A stretch of DNA of 64,000 nt, from contig CM059623.1 of the NCBI GenBank assembly GCA_030435675.1, positions 3,188,012 through 3,252,011 of the forward strand, given 5' to 3'. The stretch is from Steinernema hermaphroditum. Its lineage: Eukaryota; Nematoda; Chromadorea; Rhabditida; Steinernematidae. The notes beneath the pieces were generated by a model. It was not told the origin of the DNA. It searched no databases and saw nothing but the letters and a program-made list of their open reading frames with translations. Each line of letters begins with the position of its first letter. The first letter of the stretch is position 1. Below, piece after piece: positions 31,634-43,497 of the stretch. The translations under genes were made by a program, and so were the position numbers.

Positions 31634-34136
31634 CAAGGAAGGTTTAAATAGACTGTCTGTATGTACAATGTCCACTTCTCAATAAGCTTAATGACCCATT
31701 GATTTTCTTAACGGTTAAGAGCCGGTTTTTTTCATGACGTACATGTGAGTCTTTGTATCAATCTTGCCTTTCCATAAATATCCTTTGCTTTCAAAGAAAT
31801 CAATCAGCAAAATGGACCTTTGATCTCATCTCCGATATGAAATCCGCTTAAATTGGACATTTCTCGTGATTATGCGCGGGGTTTATACGTCGGTGCGGAT
31901 AAGAGGCCACGACTAGACGAGTATTAGCCGCCATTAGTGGTCATGGACAGAGCTAGCTATTCAGGCGATCTGATCTGTGGATAGGATTTTGGCATCTGAG
32001 ATGGAGTCGAGTCAAGAAGGCGACTGTCGAATGCTTACAATAGTCATGAGATCATGCCTGATTTCCAAGCGAAACGTCGAAGCTGAAAAAAGAAAAAAGC
32101 TTCAGAAGCTTATCATTGTGGGACCTAACGGGTGGTCCATTTTTCTGGTTCAAGGGGTGGTCCAAACGACCCTTCTCAGGGTCACGGTTCCCTTCTGTTC
32201 GTTTCAATCCAATCCACCCCCATCGATCTGATGCGCGGCAGAGCGCCTCCCGTCAACGTTTCCTTTTGTGATATTTGTTCTACTCTGCCCACGTCTAAAC
32301 ACTTTTATTGCCCTCTGCGCTTGTCCTTGTCCCTCTATTTTTGTCAAAATACGAGAGTGATTTTATGTCAAGTTTATAGTTCGCCCTTTTACGGTAGATG
32401 TATTTCCGCAATGCCGGGCATACGGTATGAAATGTGGTAAAATGGGGAAAGAGGCTGAACAATGTTCACCACACATAGTTCCAGAAGGCGTGGAACTCTA
32501 GGTTTGTCATAGCTCCATCCACATGATCAGAGCGTGTTTTTTCACATGCTTCTCTATCGGCTTTACCATATCTATTTCTGCAGCCATATTTCAAATGTCA
32601 ACGCCTCTCTTCTTCTTTTGGAGCACACAGGGGCGGACGACACAAAAACGTGTTTGGAGAAGATGTTCTCCGCGATTTAGAAACTTGTTGTGATGAGCTA
32701 CACACACATGTTACCAGAGATTTTGGAGGTGGTTCGTCTTATGCAGCTTTGCTACATTTACAGTCAGATTCGTTACAAAAAAATTGTCGTTAAGCGCTTA
32801 CTAAATCATCGATATGGGACCTAGTCCGTTTTTCTCAAACTACCCTCAAATTTCGATGATTTCTCTGCGTTATGCTTCTTTGTTCGTTCCAATCCAGCTC
32901 CCCCAGTCAATCCTATGCGCATCAGTTTTACTGCGTCTTCCGTCCACGTCTCCTTTTGCACTATTTCGATCGATTTGTTACTCGATCCTTCATCTGACTT
33001 TGACTGTCTTTATCACCCCTCAACGCGTCTCCTTGCCCCATACTTACAGTCTGATTCAAAAAATGTAGTTGAATAAGCGTCATAAGCAAACTGTCTTTCT
33101 GAACCACTTTTCCCTTTGCCTGTCTCGAGTTATCCGTTCGTAACGTTCCAGGCACCGCCTCCCGGCGCGTTCGTCGCTCGGCGCCTCGTTCTTTCGCTCA
33201 CTTCGACCATCGCCGCTCTCCCTCTCCTCTCTCCTCACTGATAAACATCTCCGTGTCTGAGTCTTCGACGAAGTCCCCTTGGACCTTCAGGAGTCGAAGT
33301 AGTCAGGGATTCTGACTAAATCGAACTAGAGATTTGGGCACGATTAGCATCGCTGCATCGCAAACTTGTGGCCCCAAAATTTCTGGCATAGTCTTCCAAC
33401 GAAATCATACATAAACGGCCGTTGCTCTGTATTCTTATCGCTCTTTTCGTTTCATATTTTGCGCTGTCAAACGAAGCATTCAGGGTGAAGATTATGAGTC
33501 ACCATTTTATCAGGAACATTGACTCTTTATTAATGCCCTCCTCTTGCCGTTATCTCTTCATTTTGAGTGGATGGCTCGTTCCATCGCCCCGTTCGTAAGT
33601 TAGCATTAATGAATGTACGCGAGTCGAAGCCGGAATCAGTCAGAAGGTGACTGATACCGGCACATTTCGGTTTCGAACCGGGTCCATCCCTACAGGGTCC
33701 TATCAATAGGGAATTACTAAACTTATAACATTTATTTCCGGTTTTAAGTCTTGCAATGCGATGATTATTAGCGCCACAGATCGGGTACATGGACAGAAAT
33801 TATTGTCGTAATCAGCACCTGACGGTTTATGGGGTTCCATAGCTCTTTCTTCTTTCGGAAATGTTGGCACTCAAAATAATGGGGATCTGCGGACCTATCT
33901 GAAAATTTAGCCGTTTCTGTGCCGTGTTGTTGATCTTGCTTCAAACTGTTATTTATCTGTTCATCTATCTTTCGCCGACAGTATTCCTCTTACTACCGAA
34001 CACTTCGCACAAGGCTATGTACGGTACATTTGAGCAGGCTCCTTTCATTTGCTATTCCGTATTACTGTCGATGTGACTATTCCTGTAAAGCTACCCGAGC
34101 CGATCTTTGCGCGCTAACTTTCAAGGCCTAGACCAA
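31634..34136. other. Gene-poor stretch upstream of the Argonaute gene
   Basis: Two diverged direct copies of a CT-rich segment (about 32160-32350 and 32880-33050, both with GTTCGTTTC/CCAATCCA and CCTTTTG) are visible. A hAT-family fragment (CGGAATCAGTCAGAAGGT, ending CCATCCCTA) lies at 33626-33692. A CT-rich, GC-rich block at 33150-33240 could be a promoter. No ORF is supported. Confidence 0.45.
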
Positions 34137-34155
34137 TTATAACACTTCAGGAAAC
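34137..34155 (+). promoter_or_regulatory. Likely trans-splice acceptor before Argonaute ATG
   Basis: TTATAACACTTCAG ends 5 nt before the ATG at 34156, with no matching upstream exon visible. In nematodes this arrangement usually marks addition of a spliced leader. Confidence 0.5.
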
Positions 34156-37100
34156 ATGACACCGCCCGTAGCTGCCAAATTGAAGCCCGCTGAAGCGCCA
34201 GCCAATAGGCGCGTCGTTCTCTCTACAAATCAGTTCCAAATGAGCTTCAAGCACAAGGAGGCGTACAGATATGATGTCTCCATGACTCATTTCATCATGC
34301 TCAAGGATGGCGAAAAACAGAAAGATATGTGCAAAGGCGATCGAGATGAGTAAGTACGCAATTCTGCTTCCGATGGGATTCGAACCCGTGACCTTTCGGC
34401 TATGAAACACCACGCGGAAGGTTGCTGGTTCGAGTCCCACTGGAGGCCAATCTTTTTCTTCGTCATATTCAGCCAACTTTGGTACTCGAATTTTAGTGCT
34501 GCCGTCTTGGAACGTCAACGTAAATGTCTAGCTCTGATGAACGCCGCCTACGAAACCGTCAGATTCGTCCCTACCGATGCAGCCTTCGTCTATGATAACA
34601 GTAAAACGTTGTTTAGTTCGCAGAAGCTCAACGAACAAGTCGTATGTTCAGTTTTTTTTGAAGCACACAGCGTTCAACATTGAATTTAGTGCGCCTGCAT
34701 CACATTGCAAGGAAACTCACTTCCTCAAGGATTCAAGAATCATCCACGTCTTTCGATGGGATATTTCAGAGTCGAGATCACGCCGGTCTCCACAAATCAC
34801 AAGTTCTTCATTGACGACCTCCAACGAGCGATCTCGTCGGAAGACGTCCTAACGCAGGACCATAGTCTCAGGCAGTTCTACGAGATCCTGACGAATGAGG
34901 ATGCGATTAAGAAGTGCGACTCTGAAATGTTACCTTTCCAATCCATCGATCGATTTAGGAACTCGCACATGATCTTCTACGGTAATCTCTACGACACATC
35001 GACCGATGAGAGCGGAAGGAAGCGCCTCAGGGAAGCCCGTAATCTGATCTTCGGTGCCAACAAGGGAGCTCGCATCATCGAAGGAACCCAGGGGAAGATG
35101 GTAGCTGCCATCGTTCTGGACTGTAAGAGCCACAGCCGGTACTGTATCTTAGATCAATTTGCCTAATTTTCAGCCAAGAAGTCGACCTTCTTCGACGACA
35201 ACAACCCAAAGGGTCTCATCGGAAACGTGAGAGATCTCCTTCAAGCCGATTATCGTGCGCCACCTCATGCTGTGAATATCGGCGAGCGAGAGCGTGCCAA
35301 TGTTCTCAAGTATCTCAAAGGTAACCACGACAGAGGAATCCAACTCATAGTCATATTACCCTTCCAGATCTCCGCGTATTCCACATCAACCACCCGGAGA
35401 GGGACTTCATTATCTCCAACATCAGCCGAGAGCCCATCTCACAGCTTTCCTTCGAGATTGGCAACAAGAAGATGAGCGTCATGGAGTACCAAAACGCCAA
35501 CGGCACTCGCATACAGTACCCCCATTGGCCGGCCATCATCCATCAAGGACCTCGTGGACAGAGCTACTTTCCCATGGAGGCGTTGGGAATCAGCCGTGGT
35601 CAGCGTGTGCCCATCTCTAAGCAGACCCCGCAGCAGATGAGCGCTACGATTAATGTAAGTGTGCACGTATATCGGGGGTGTTTGAATCTGAAGGACATGG
35701 GAGAATCATAGGGAACCACTGGAACCTATAGTCTGCAACCCGTGATCCTAATCGAGTTTGTTTGTCAGTCAAAAAATTCAACGCAAAATCGCCTAGAAGG
35801 CAATATACCCTTGAAAATGGAATTGGCTAGAAAAAGATCTTGCTCAGTAGGATTCGAACCTGTGACCTTCTGCGTAATAATTAGAACGCTGAAGGTCACA
35901 GGTTCGAACCTCTATAGTCAAAATTTTGGAACTGTTTGTCTACGCTGATTTCGGTTTTTTGTTTTTTATGACATCTTTCCCACCTGATATCAGTTCCTGA
36001 AATGCACTTTATGCTTAGAACGGACCATTAAAAAAAGTTTAATTGCCACGCATATCTCAAGATAACAGTTGTAGAAAATCTGACGTCAGAACGCAAAATT
36101 CATATAAAATCGCCTAGAAGCGATAAGCGGATAGTGTCAGCCTTGAAAATGGACTTGAACAGAAAAATATCCCGCTCGATAGGCTTCGAACCTTTGACCT
36201 TCTGTGCGATAATTAGAACACTGAAGGCCACGGGTTCGAATCCTTGTGCTTTTAAAATTTCGCAGTTGTTGGTCTATGTTTATTTTTTTATTTTTCCTGA
36301 TTTTTTTTCTCGTTTTTTTTTTTGCTTTTAGGACATGACCTCAGTTTATGAAATGTACCTTATGCCTAGAAAGGATCACATTACCACGTGAAAGGTCACA
36401 GGTTCGAATCCTTCTGATATCCCTTTGTTTTAACTCCTTTTTCTCTGTTTCATACACATATCATGTCCGAGTATTTTAAAGTAGGACACCATTTTCAGGA
36501 CTGCGCTTGCAAGCCATTCATTCGTTTCCGTGAGATCCGAAGAAACCTCGAGGCCCTGAACCTGGCCTCTTCGCGTCAGAACCCCTATTTGGCCGCATTC
36601 GGCGTTACGATAGACGCTAACCCCCTGCAGGTCCAAGCCCACCGCCGCATCGCCCCAAAAATCGAGTTTGGAAACCGCAAAGTTGTCGATTACGACGATG
36701 TCAAGGTGACCTCAACGTCTATTCATATCTTGCTCATCTGAGAAACGTTGCAGGGCAACTGGTTCGCCAACGCTCGCTACGTGTATCCAGCGCAGATTCC
36801 CAAGTGGATCATGGCATACGATGGAATCGGTAAAGACATTGTCGAGTATGTGTGCCATTTGAAACGCGTCCCATTTTGTCGCCATTTAGACGCTTCGCCA
36901 GAATCCTCTCGGAGACGATGAAACAGAAAGGAATGCAGGTTGGACCGCCCGAGTTCCAGTGCATTTCCGTTGACAAGATGGACGCCTTCTTGGGTCATCT
37001 GAGCAAGTGCATCCAAGAGAAAAAGTTCTCATCGGCCTTCGTCCTCTTCGCTGATCGAAAAGACGACTCCCACGCACTCCTGAAGCTCTACGAGGCCAAG

Positions 37101-38626
37101 CATCAAATTCTCACTCAGCATCTCCAGGCCAAGACGGTTCAGGACTGTTTGGACCCGAGGAAGAAGCTGACTGTCGGAAACATTTGCAACAAGATCAACT
37201 GCAAAAATGGTGGACAGAATTATGCCGTCGCTCCTCAGGATCATGCGTATGTTTTTGAGACGTATCTGACCGGGCTTTTACGGTGGGGGAGATGGGGAGA
37301 TGGCAGATGGACTTTGAAACTTTTATCAACATTTAAAAGCAGATATATCTGAGAGACATACAACAGAGCCGCCTTTAAGCAGGCGATCAAAAAGGGGCCG
37401 CGACCATTGGCGCTATGGCAGAGGGGGAAGCGAGAGGAGTCAGACCGAATTTCGATCATTTTTTTGCGTTGAGTATCATATTCGGCGCAATATCCCATCA
37501 TATATCCTTACTATCTGACACCCGTTAAAACACTGTTTCAGTAAGAGCATGTATCTCTCCAAAGGAGACGTGATGGTCCTCGGCTACGACGTCTCCCACC
37601 CGGAACCCCAAGCGCCCCACGAGCGCCGCCTGGGCATCCCCCCGACCACCCCCAGCGTCGCCGGATTCTCCTTCAACGGCGCCGCCCATCCTGGCGTTTT
37701 CATCGGCGACTACGACTTCTGTCCGCCTCGTCAAGAACGCGTCGACGTGCTGGAGAAGCGCATCAAGTGGATGCTGGAGGTGTTCAGCGCCAGCAGGAAG
37801 AACCTTCCCTCGAGGATCGTCGTCGTGAGAGACGGAGTCAGCGAGGGACAGATGAGCATGGTGCTCAATCACGAGTTCGACTCGCTTCGTCGAGGCGCCG
37901 AATCGTTCAAGAAGGGATACAAACCCAAGTTCTTGGTTGTGACCACCACGAAACGCCATCAGAAACGTTTCTTTGCCGAAGGCGAGCGAGGAGTCGACAA
38001 TCCGATGCCGTTGACGGTTGTCGACAAGACTGTCGTTCGTCCAGATGTGACCGAATTCTTCATGCAGGCTCACAAGGCCATCAAGGTAGGCTTTGAAGAA
38101 CCTAGGGTGTTAGGGTGTTTCTATCTATGTCTGTCCATTTGTCTATCTATCATGTATTATGACCCTTTGAGCTCCACTTTACAGCTTACAAATTCGAATT
38201 CATTTCAGGGTACCTCCAAGATGCCCGCATATACCGTCCTTCTCAACGAACTCAACATGACTATGGATGAGATCCAGTCCTTCCTGATGGGTCTCTGCTT
38301 CGAGCACCAGATCGTCAACTCTCCTATCTCAATTCCTGAACCTGTTTACCAAGCAGACGAGTGGGCCAAGCGCGGTCATTCAAACATTTTGGCCTTCTTC
38401 AAGCTCATGGAGAGCTCCAGGGATGCTCAAGGAGTGCCTACCATGTGAGCCTTGATATATTGATACATTGACATAACTGTCTATAACATACTTCAGTCGT
38501 CGATATATGAAGGAGGTCGAAAATCCCGAGCCGAACGAGCCAAAAATGCAGTACGACTGGGATCGCATTGGACGTCTTCTTAGCTACGCTCGTAGACGTC
38601 TCGAAAGGGTCCGCGCCAATGCCTAA
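34156..38626 (+). CDS. Argonaute of the nematode WAGO/CSR-1-like clade
   Basis: Eleven exons, all phases checked: 34156-34349, 34497-34641, 34690-35122, 35174-35320, 35368-35654, 36499-36705, 36754-36845, 36890-37246, 37542-38085, 38209-38444, 38497-38626; 923 aa. The order is an N-terminal domain, a PAZ-region segment ([20 protein letters not shown]), MID ([25 protein letters not shown]-type contacts later) and PIWI. Catalytic residues look complete: D637 (GYDVSH), D718 (VRDGVSEGQ), H859 (AKRGH), so slicing is possible. It binds small RNAs in cytoplasm or germ granules. The [19 protein letters not shown] block favours the worm-specific clade over ALG or PIWI types. The 147-bp first intron and 844-bp fifth intron carry inverted tRNA-half hairpins. 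A broken paralog of its 3' half lies at 1-1309. Confidence 0.93.
34367..34447. repeat. Inverted tRNA 3'-half hairpin in Argonaute intron 1
   Basis: The left arm read on minus is CGGGTTCGAATCCCATCGG; the right arm on plus is CTGGTTCGAGTCCCACTGG. Each arm resembles a tRNA T arm plus acceptor strand, arranged back to back. It fills most of the 147-bp intron. Confidence 0.6.
35770..36420. repeat. Tandem ~310-bp units with tRNA 3'-half hairpins in Argonaute intron 5
   Basis: Two diverged units (about 35770-36090 and 36095-36420) each hold a hairpin: 35841-35917 (GGATTCGAACCTGTGACC facing GGTCACAGGTTCGAACC) and 36171-36249 (GGCTTCGAACCTTTGACC facing GGCCACGGGTTCGAATCC). A third single arm (AGGTCACAGGTTCGAATCC) is at 36384. 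Both units share flanking text such as AATCGCCTAGAAG and CCTTGAAAATGGA. Confidence 0.7.
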
Positions 38627-38977
38627 GAAGTCGAACGGAGCCGAGAATTATGATAATTGTGAAAATTCAGTCGGTTGTGCCTTTTCTAGCCCTTCTTTTC
38701 TGGTCCTCCTCTATCTACTGGTGTTGTGTTATCTACGAGTGATGTTTTATTAAATGTTCTTTTTTTCTAAAAGATACTCAGGTGCTCCTCATGCAGGTTA
38801 TTTAACCGCGAAGAAGGTACATCTACCGGTGTCCATGTTTCGTCGTTCGTTTTTTGCATAAGGCATATCATATCATATCTGCCCTGCGGACATTCATTTT
38901 ATTTTGAGTTGATTTATTTTGGAATATATGACAAAAGAAAAACTTTGCGGATCAATTTTATTCAAAATAAAAATATA
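38627..38977. other. Intergenic, nothing recognised
   Basis: 3' flank of the Argonaute gene, AT-rich; no gene recognised. Confidence 0.5.
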
Positions 38978-39264
38978 TGCCCTCAGGGCGGATTCGAACC
39001 CGCCCCGAGCCGCTTCTCGATCCCTTCCGCACTCAAGCCCTGCGTCGGAGCGGGTTCGAATCTCCTTTGGGGCATTTTATTTAGTCGAAGATAACTTTTC
39101 TATTTTTGAAATTTTTTGTAGACCGAAGAAAAACTTTGCGACCAATGTAAACGTAATTAAAAAAATATGTTCCCAAGGGGAATTCGAACCCGCTCCGACA
39201 CAGCGCTTAAGTACGGAAGGGATCGAGAAGCGGCTCGGGGCGGGTTCGAATCCGCCCTGAGGAC
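38978..39264. repeat. Two facing copies of a GC-rich tRNA-half hairpin
   Basis: 38978-39075 (CAGGGCGGATTCGAACCCGC ... GGAGCGGGTTCGAATCTCC) and 39168-39264, which is its near-exact reverse complement. Each copy already has a T-arm-like stem at both ends (GGCGG-GTTCGAAT-CCGCC). AT-rich flanks (AGAAAAACTTTGCG) are repeated in direct orientation before each copy. Confidence 0.75.
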
Positions 39265-39641
39265 ATACATTTTTTATTTTCAGTCGAAGAGCCATTCTTA
39301 TTTGTTAAATATTAATTTTTTAAAATTTGAAAAAAAATGTCTAAAAATAAAACGTAACCCGCCTCGAGTTGTTTCTGTCCGTTTCACGTCCACCACGCTG
39401 TTTGTCAAGTATCCAGTATGCTTTTTACCGTAAGTGGGATCAGTACATTATTGTTGTAGAACATTGTCTAAATCGCTATTCGCAAATCGCGTTTACGCAT
39501 TTGCAGGGCCCTTATATTATCGTATTATCTGAGTTGTGGATAGACGAGGGCCATGTCATGTCCAAATCGTTATGTTAGCGCCAAAACGTTTACCGCCATC
39601 TTCTCACTATTTTCAGAGTCCTTGTATTCGCGTTCTCAAAG
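39265..39641. other. Intergenic, nothing recognised
   Basis: AT-rich, then the upstream region of the molybdopterin synthase gene. A TTTTCAG 26 bp before its ATG may be a trans-splice acceptor. Confidence 0.4.
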
Positions 39642-39963
39642 ATGGCAACCAAGAGTATCCCCGACAATATTACAGTGACCGTACTGCTATTCGGAAAAGC
39701 TCGGGAACTAGCAGGAGTCGCTCAAGTTGAAGTTACCGTGCCCAGCAGTCTTTCCTACCCTACATTGAAATCTCTCATTTTCAAGGTATTCCATCATGTC
39801 TGGGTAATACCGTGTCCTTGTTTAGTCGATTGGCGGACTCGACTCCATCTTCTCTTCATGCATGCTTGCTCACAATCAGACCTATCTCAGCCACGATGAC
39901 GAGCAGATTCATTTGAGCTCCACGTCAGAGCTGGCCATCATCCCGCCTCTATCCGGTGGATAA
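39642..39963 (+). CDS. Molybdopterin synthase sulfur-carrier subunit (MoaD/MOCS2A-like)
   Basis: Two exons (39642-39785, 39826-39963) with a 40-bp intron; 93 aa, the usual size. A ubiquitin-like fold is indicated by ITVTVLLFGKARELAGV at the start and the ending LAIIPPLSGG. The C-terminal Gly-Gly is the residue pair that is adenylated and thiocarboxylated. The protein carries the sulfur that molybdopterin synthase adds to precursor Z (cPMP) in molybdenum-cofactor synthesis. The large subunit is not in this window. An AATAAA-type signal follows the stop by about 30 bp. Confidence 0.9.
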
Positions 39964-40167
39964 CACAGGTCGACGCTGTTCATAGCAATGTTCCAATAAA
40001 GAGACTCTCTACTATAAGGTCATTTTGACACAAAGATGCTCCCACGCGATAACGAGTAAAGCGAGGGCACAGCAGAAGTGTGAAATTTTCGTGTGAAAAC
40101 TATCGATCGATCGTCGGGGGCGCTTCCGAGCGAGCCGTATTGTTCCTTCCCGTCCACAGGCGTCCGA

Positions 40168-40318
40168 TGGACTCGGTGAATACGTACTTTTGGGAAGAAG
40201 TCTTCGCCTGCTCCAAACCGGCTGTTCCCTATGCCGTCCTGAACTCGTTCGACTACGGCCATGCAGCGAATCTGGTGGACGCCGCGTATCGGAGACTTAA
40301 GGGTCCTTACTACAGGTA
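40168..40318 (+). CDS. Possible single coding exon, unrecognised
   Basis: A frame from MDSVNTYFWEEVFACSKPAV to AYRRLKGPYY ends at a good donor (AG|GTAGGTG). The composition looks protein-like, but I found no second exon in the next 2 kb and no family. It could be an orphan first exon or chance. Confidence 0.3.
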
Positions 40319-43136
40319 GGTGATCCAACTTACTGTAGACGATTTAGTGAGCATGTTTTATCCCACTTGGGACCTCGTAAGTTCATCTGAGATAAATATG
40401 GTTTGGGGAAAGTGACTGCTGGGATTGAGAGTCACCTCAATTTGTGGCTAGATGCCGGGTCCTTCTTTTCGCCTTGTTTTTTTTTGGTGCCTTCTTCTTG
40501 TGCTCCCCCACTGGTTTACGTAACTAACGAACTGACTACGGTAAATCCCATAATCGGAATTTTTACTTCTTCAAACACAGAATCTTAATTAATATTCACA
40601 TCTTCTCGAAAATGCTCCTTAGTCAATGCCTGGGCACGCTTCGATAAACAAGGCCGGCTCCAAAACAGTCTAATTAGCGGAAAACATAGGCCTGTAGTCG
40701 TCTAGACAAGCAAATATAGTCTTTAGTCGACGATGAGAGGCCATAAAGAGACATCGACAGCAGTCGACGACGGCGCTGATAACCGCTGACCGAGCCAACC
40801 TGTCGTCGGAATAATTGATCGAGAGTCCGAAGTCGGACTCCGAACGTGCGAACTTTACTCGAGACGCGGCGTTGGTTGCCTAGTTTCTTCGCCGGCCGCG
40901 CTTCCTTTCGTCTAATGTCTCTATTCTTCAGCTGTTTCAAATCTCTTTCGTTAGGAAGAGATCGTCTTTTTTGTTCAAGAAATGGGTGATTTTCTCCCAT
41001 GTCTGTACATGTCTATGCGACATCTACACTGCTAGCGATAGCGCATGCATGTCCTATTGCTCGAATGCCTTTATTTATGTAGATTTGGAGCCACGTTTTA
41101 GGAAGTGAAGCTTGATCGAGAGCAGGTGAAGCTATATGCATGTGTCCTCAAAATTCACAAGGCAACCCTTTGACCAATCTGATTAGTGCTTTTTGGCCCT
41201 TTCCCAGTGGGTCCTTCAGCTCTAGTTACTCATAGATCATAACAAATCATAGCGTTTTATTGTATTATTAGAACGATCTTCACTCGCCAAAATCTGTATC
41301 TGTATTCACTCTGGCATGTGCATATACATATCTACGTCGATCGTTTGACTGCAACGACAACATTTACCGAGATAGTCACTGTTCGGAAAATGGCTCGATT
41401 CCATTCTTAAGACATGGCAGCTTCCGTCAGCTCTAGTTACTTTCGTTTCATCTCTATTGTGCCCCTTTCTTTCGACAGTAGTTATGGACTAAGGTCGCAT
41501 TTTCGGCTAGCCAGAGAGACGAGAATCACTCTGTATTTTGAACTGGTCTCAGCAATCATGAAGTCAAGATCGAAATCCGAACCTCTCGACCTTTAGATCG
41601 ATTCACTTTTCTCCTTTTGAATCAAGATTTGAAGGATCAAAAGTGGATTCAAAAACAAGATCAGGCTTAATCGGGGTTTTGAGACGTTGCTATTCTACTG
41701 GGTTAGGTCACGGCTGGGATATAGCTGGATTTGAGTCCATTATACCTTTCGTTCGGTTCTTAGACATGCGTGCCTAACCACTCACCTACCATTTTGACTA
41801 CACAGAAATATTTCATGACCGAGAAAAGTGAGCGTCAGATGCTAAAACCTGCGAGGACATCTATTGTTTTTATTTCCATCTAATTATGTGAAGTATCGCG
41901 GTTTTATCTCTTCGAAGCAGGTGCGATCAATTTTTGCGACCCACCACCTTCCGAAATCGAACATGCGATATTTACTCGCGACGTGATTGTTTCAATGCGG
42001 GTCTGTTTTCAGGCAGGTGGCCGCGCGGCTGGCCGTAATCTTTTCCACATTCACTTATATTCGCACGCAGTTTTGAGCCACCGTCTCAGCCACCATTGAC
42101 CGAATAAGAATGCCAGATAAGACTAGTCCAGTAAATATAGAATACTACAGGTATAGTTATCCTTTGTATCAATGTTGAGGCTGTCTGTATAGTCGAACTA
42201 AGTTCAGTCATAGTTTCTTAGCTCCAAAATCTCAGGATTCTCAGTTGACATGGGACATGTGCGAGACGAAAATCTAGGATAAGCTCAGATTTAGAGATCA
42301 GGATGAGATGAGTCTTTTTTAATCGACTAAAGCATCGGCATCAGATCCATTTTTCCAAGGGCCTTACAATCTCCTTAACCTCAAGAAGGCAAGGATTGAA
42401 CGATCAATGCAGAGATGGAACTGGTGCCTAAACAGCTGATTTTCTCTGACTGGCAAGTGTAAAAACATGAAAAACATAAATAGCGAAAGTTTATGTAATA
42501 AGGAAAGTCCTTGGACTCATAAAGCAGCCACTGAAAAACTGTACTCATTCTCCAGAAAGGTTGCTGTATATGCGGAGCAGGGCTCTACAACACTCGAACT
42601 CGAAATGGAACCAATTGACGAAAGATTTGAAACTTAATAGGTAGTGGGAAAGGAAGGCATTCCTGACCTCCGAATTCGAGTTTCGCACAGCTTATAGCAG
42701 TAAACCAAATTGAGTTGAAGACGGCCCGACTCAGAATTTGAAAGTCGATTGGATTACGATTGAGCTACGAACTTCAGCGGCTTGTCGCAGATCGGATGAT
42801 CCGAACCGTACAGTACGTCTACGCCCCCTACGTCTGCGCGTTGTTTCTAGGCTATCCGATTCCATCACTCATTACCCGAAGGATAGGTGATATTTTGCTA
42901 CACGTTGCCCTGCTAATCCACAAAGCTTCATCCCGATTAGCGTCTGACACTTCGAGTGTCTTATCCCCCATCAGATACACTCCGAATCTGTATTTTTCTG
43001 ATGTGCCTTGAAGATATTTGACTAATAAACAGGCTGTTGATCAAATTCCCGTTCGGTCTGAAGTCAAACTCTATGAGAAGAGTATAATTAAGGAACTTGT
43101 CAATATTTAATAGCTGTGTGGGACTAGTATGTCTGT
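40319..43136. other. Gene-poor stretch with tRNA-like remnants
   Basis: No supported gene in 2.8 kb. On minus at about 41737-41822 an A-box-like GAGTGGTTAGGC and a B-box-like GGACTCAAATCC sit ~45 bp apart, as in a decayed tRNA-Ser/Leu or SINE. Confidence 0.4.
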
Positions 43137-43399
43137 CCGGGGTTCGAATCCGCCAAAACCGGAACGAACCGGTATCAGTCAAAAGGTCAGGGGTTCGGAT
43201 CCACACGTAGGCAAAACTTTTTTCTGTGTTTTTTTGCATGATTTTTTTATATATCTCCATTTTTTTATTCAAAATGAGGCAGTAAAATATATTCCTGAAT
43301 GTTGTGTAGAAAAAAAAAGATTTGCCTGCAGGCGGATTCGAACCCCGGACCTTCTGCCTGATATCATTTCGTTCCGGTTTCAAGCCGGGCGCATCCCTA
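43137..43399. mobile_element. hAT-type MITE, diverged and truncated at left
   Basis: The left arm (ACCGGAACGAACCGGTATC, AAAAGGTCAGGGGTTCGG) and right arm (CCCCGGACCTTCTGCC, GTTCCGG, GCATCCCTA) are inverted, as in the element at 57888-58164. The left TAGGGATGC end is missing. Confidence 0.65.
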
Positions 43400-43497
43400 G
43401 TCTACAGGGTGTAGCCAGCAAAAGCTATTTGAGCGCCTCTTGACCCATCCATAATGGTGCTACCAATTCAGTCAATCAAAGTTTCCGTTTCAGGCAA

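Noticed and set aside
37525..38073. 182-codon minus-strand frame across the intact Argonaute
   Set aside because: Shadow of the PIWI exon, created by its codon bias.
40674..41000. 108-codon Arg-rich minus-strand frame
   Set aside because: No splice signals, domain or second copy; composition fits chance in this region.
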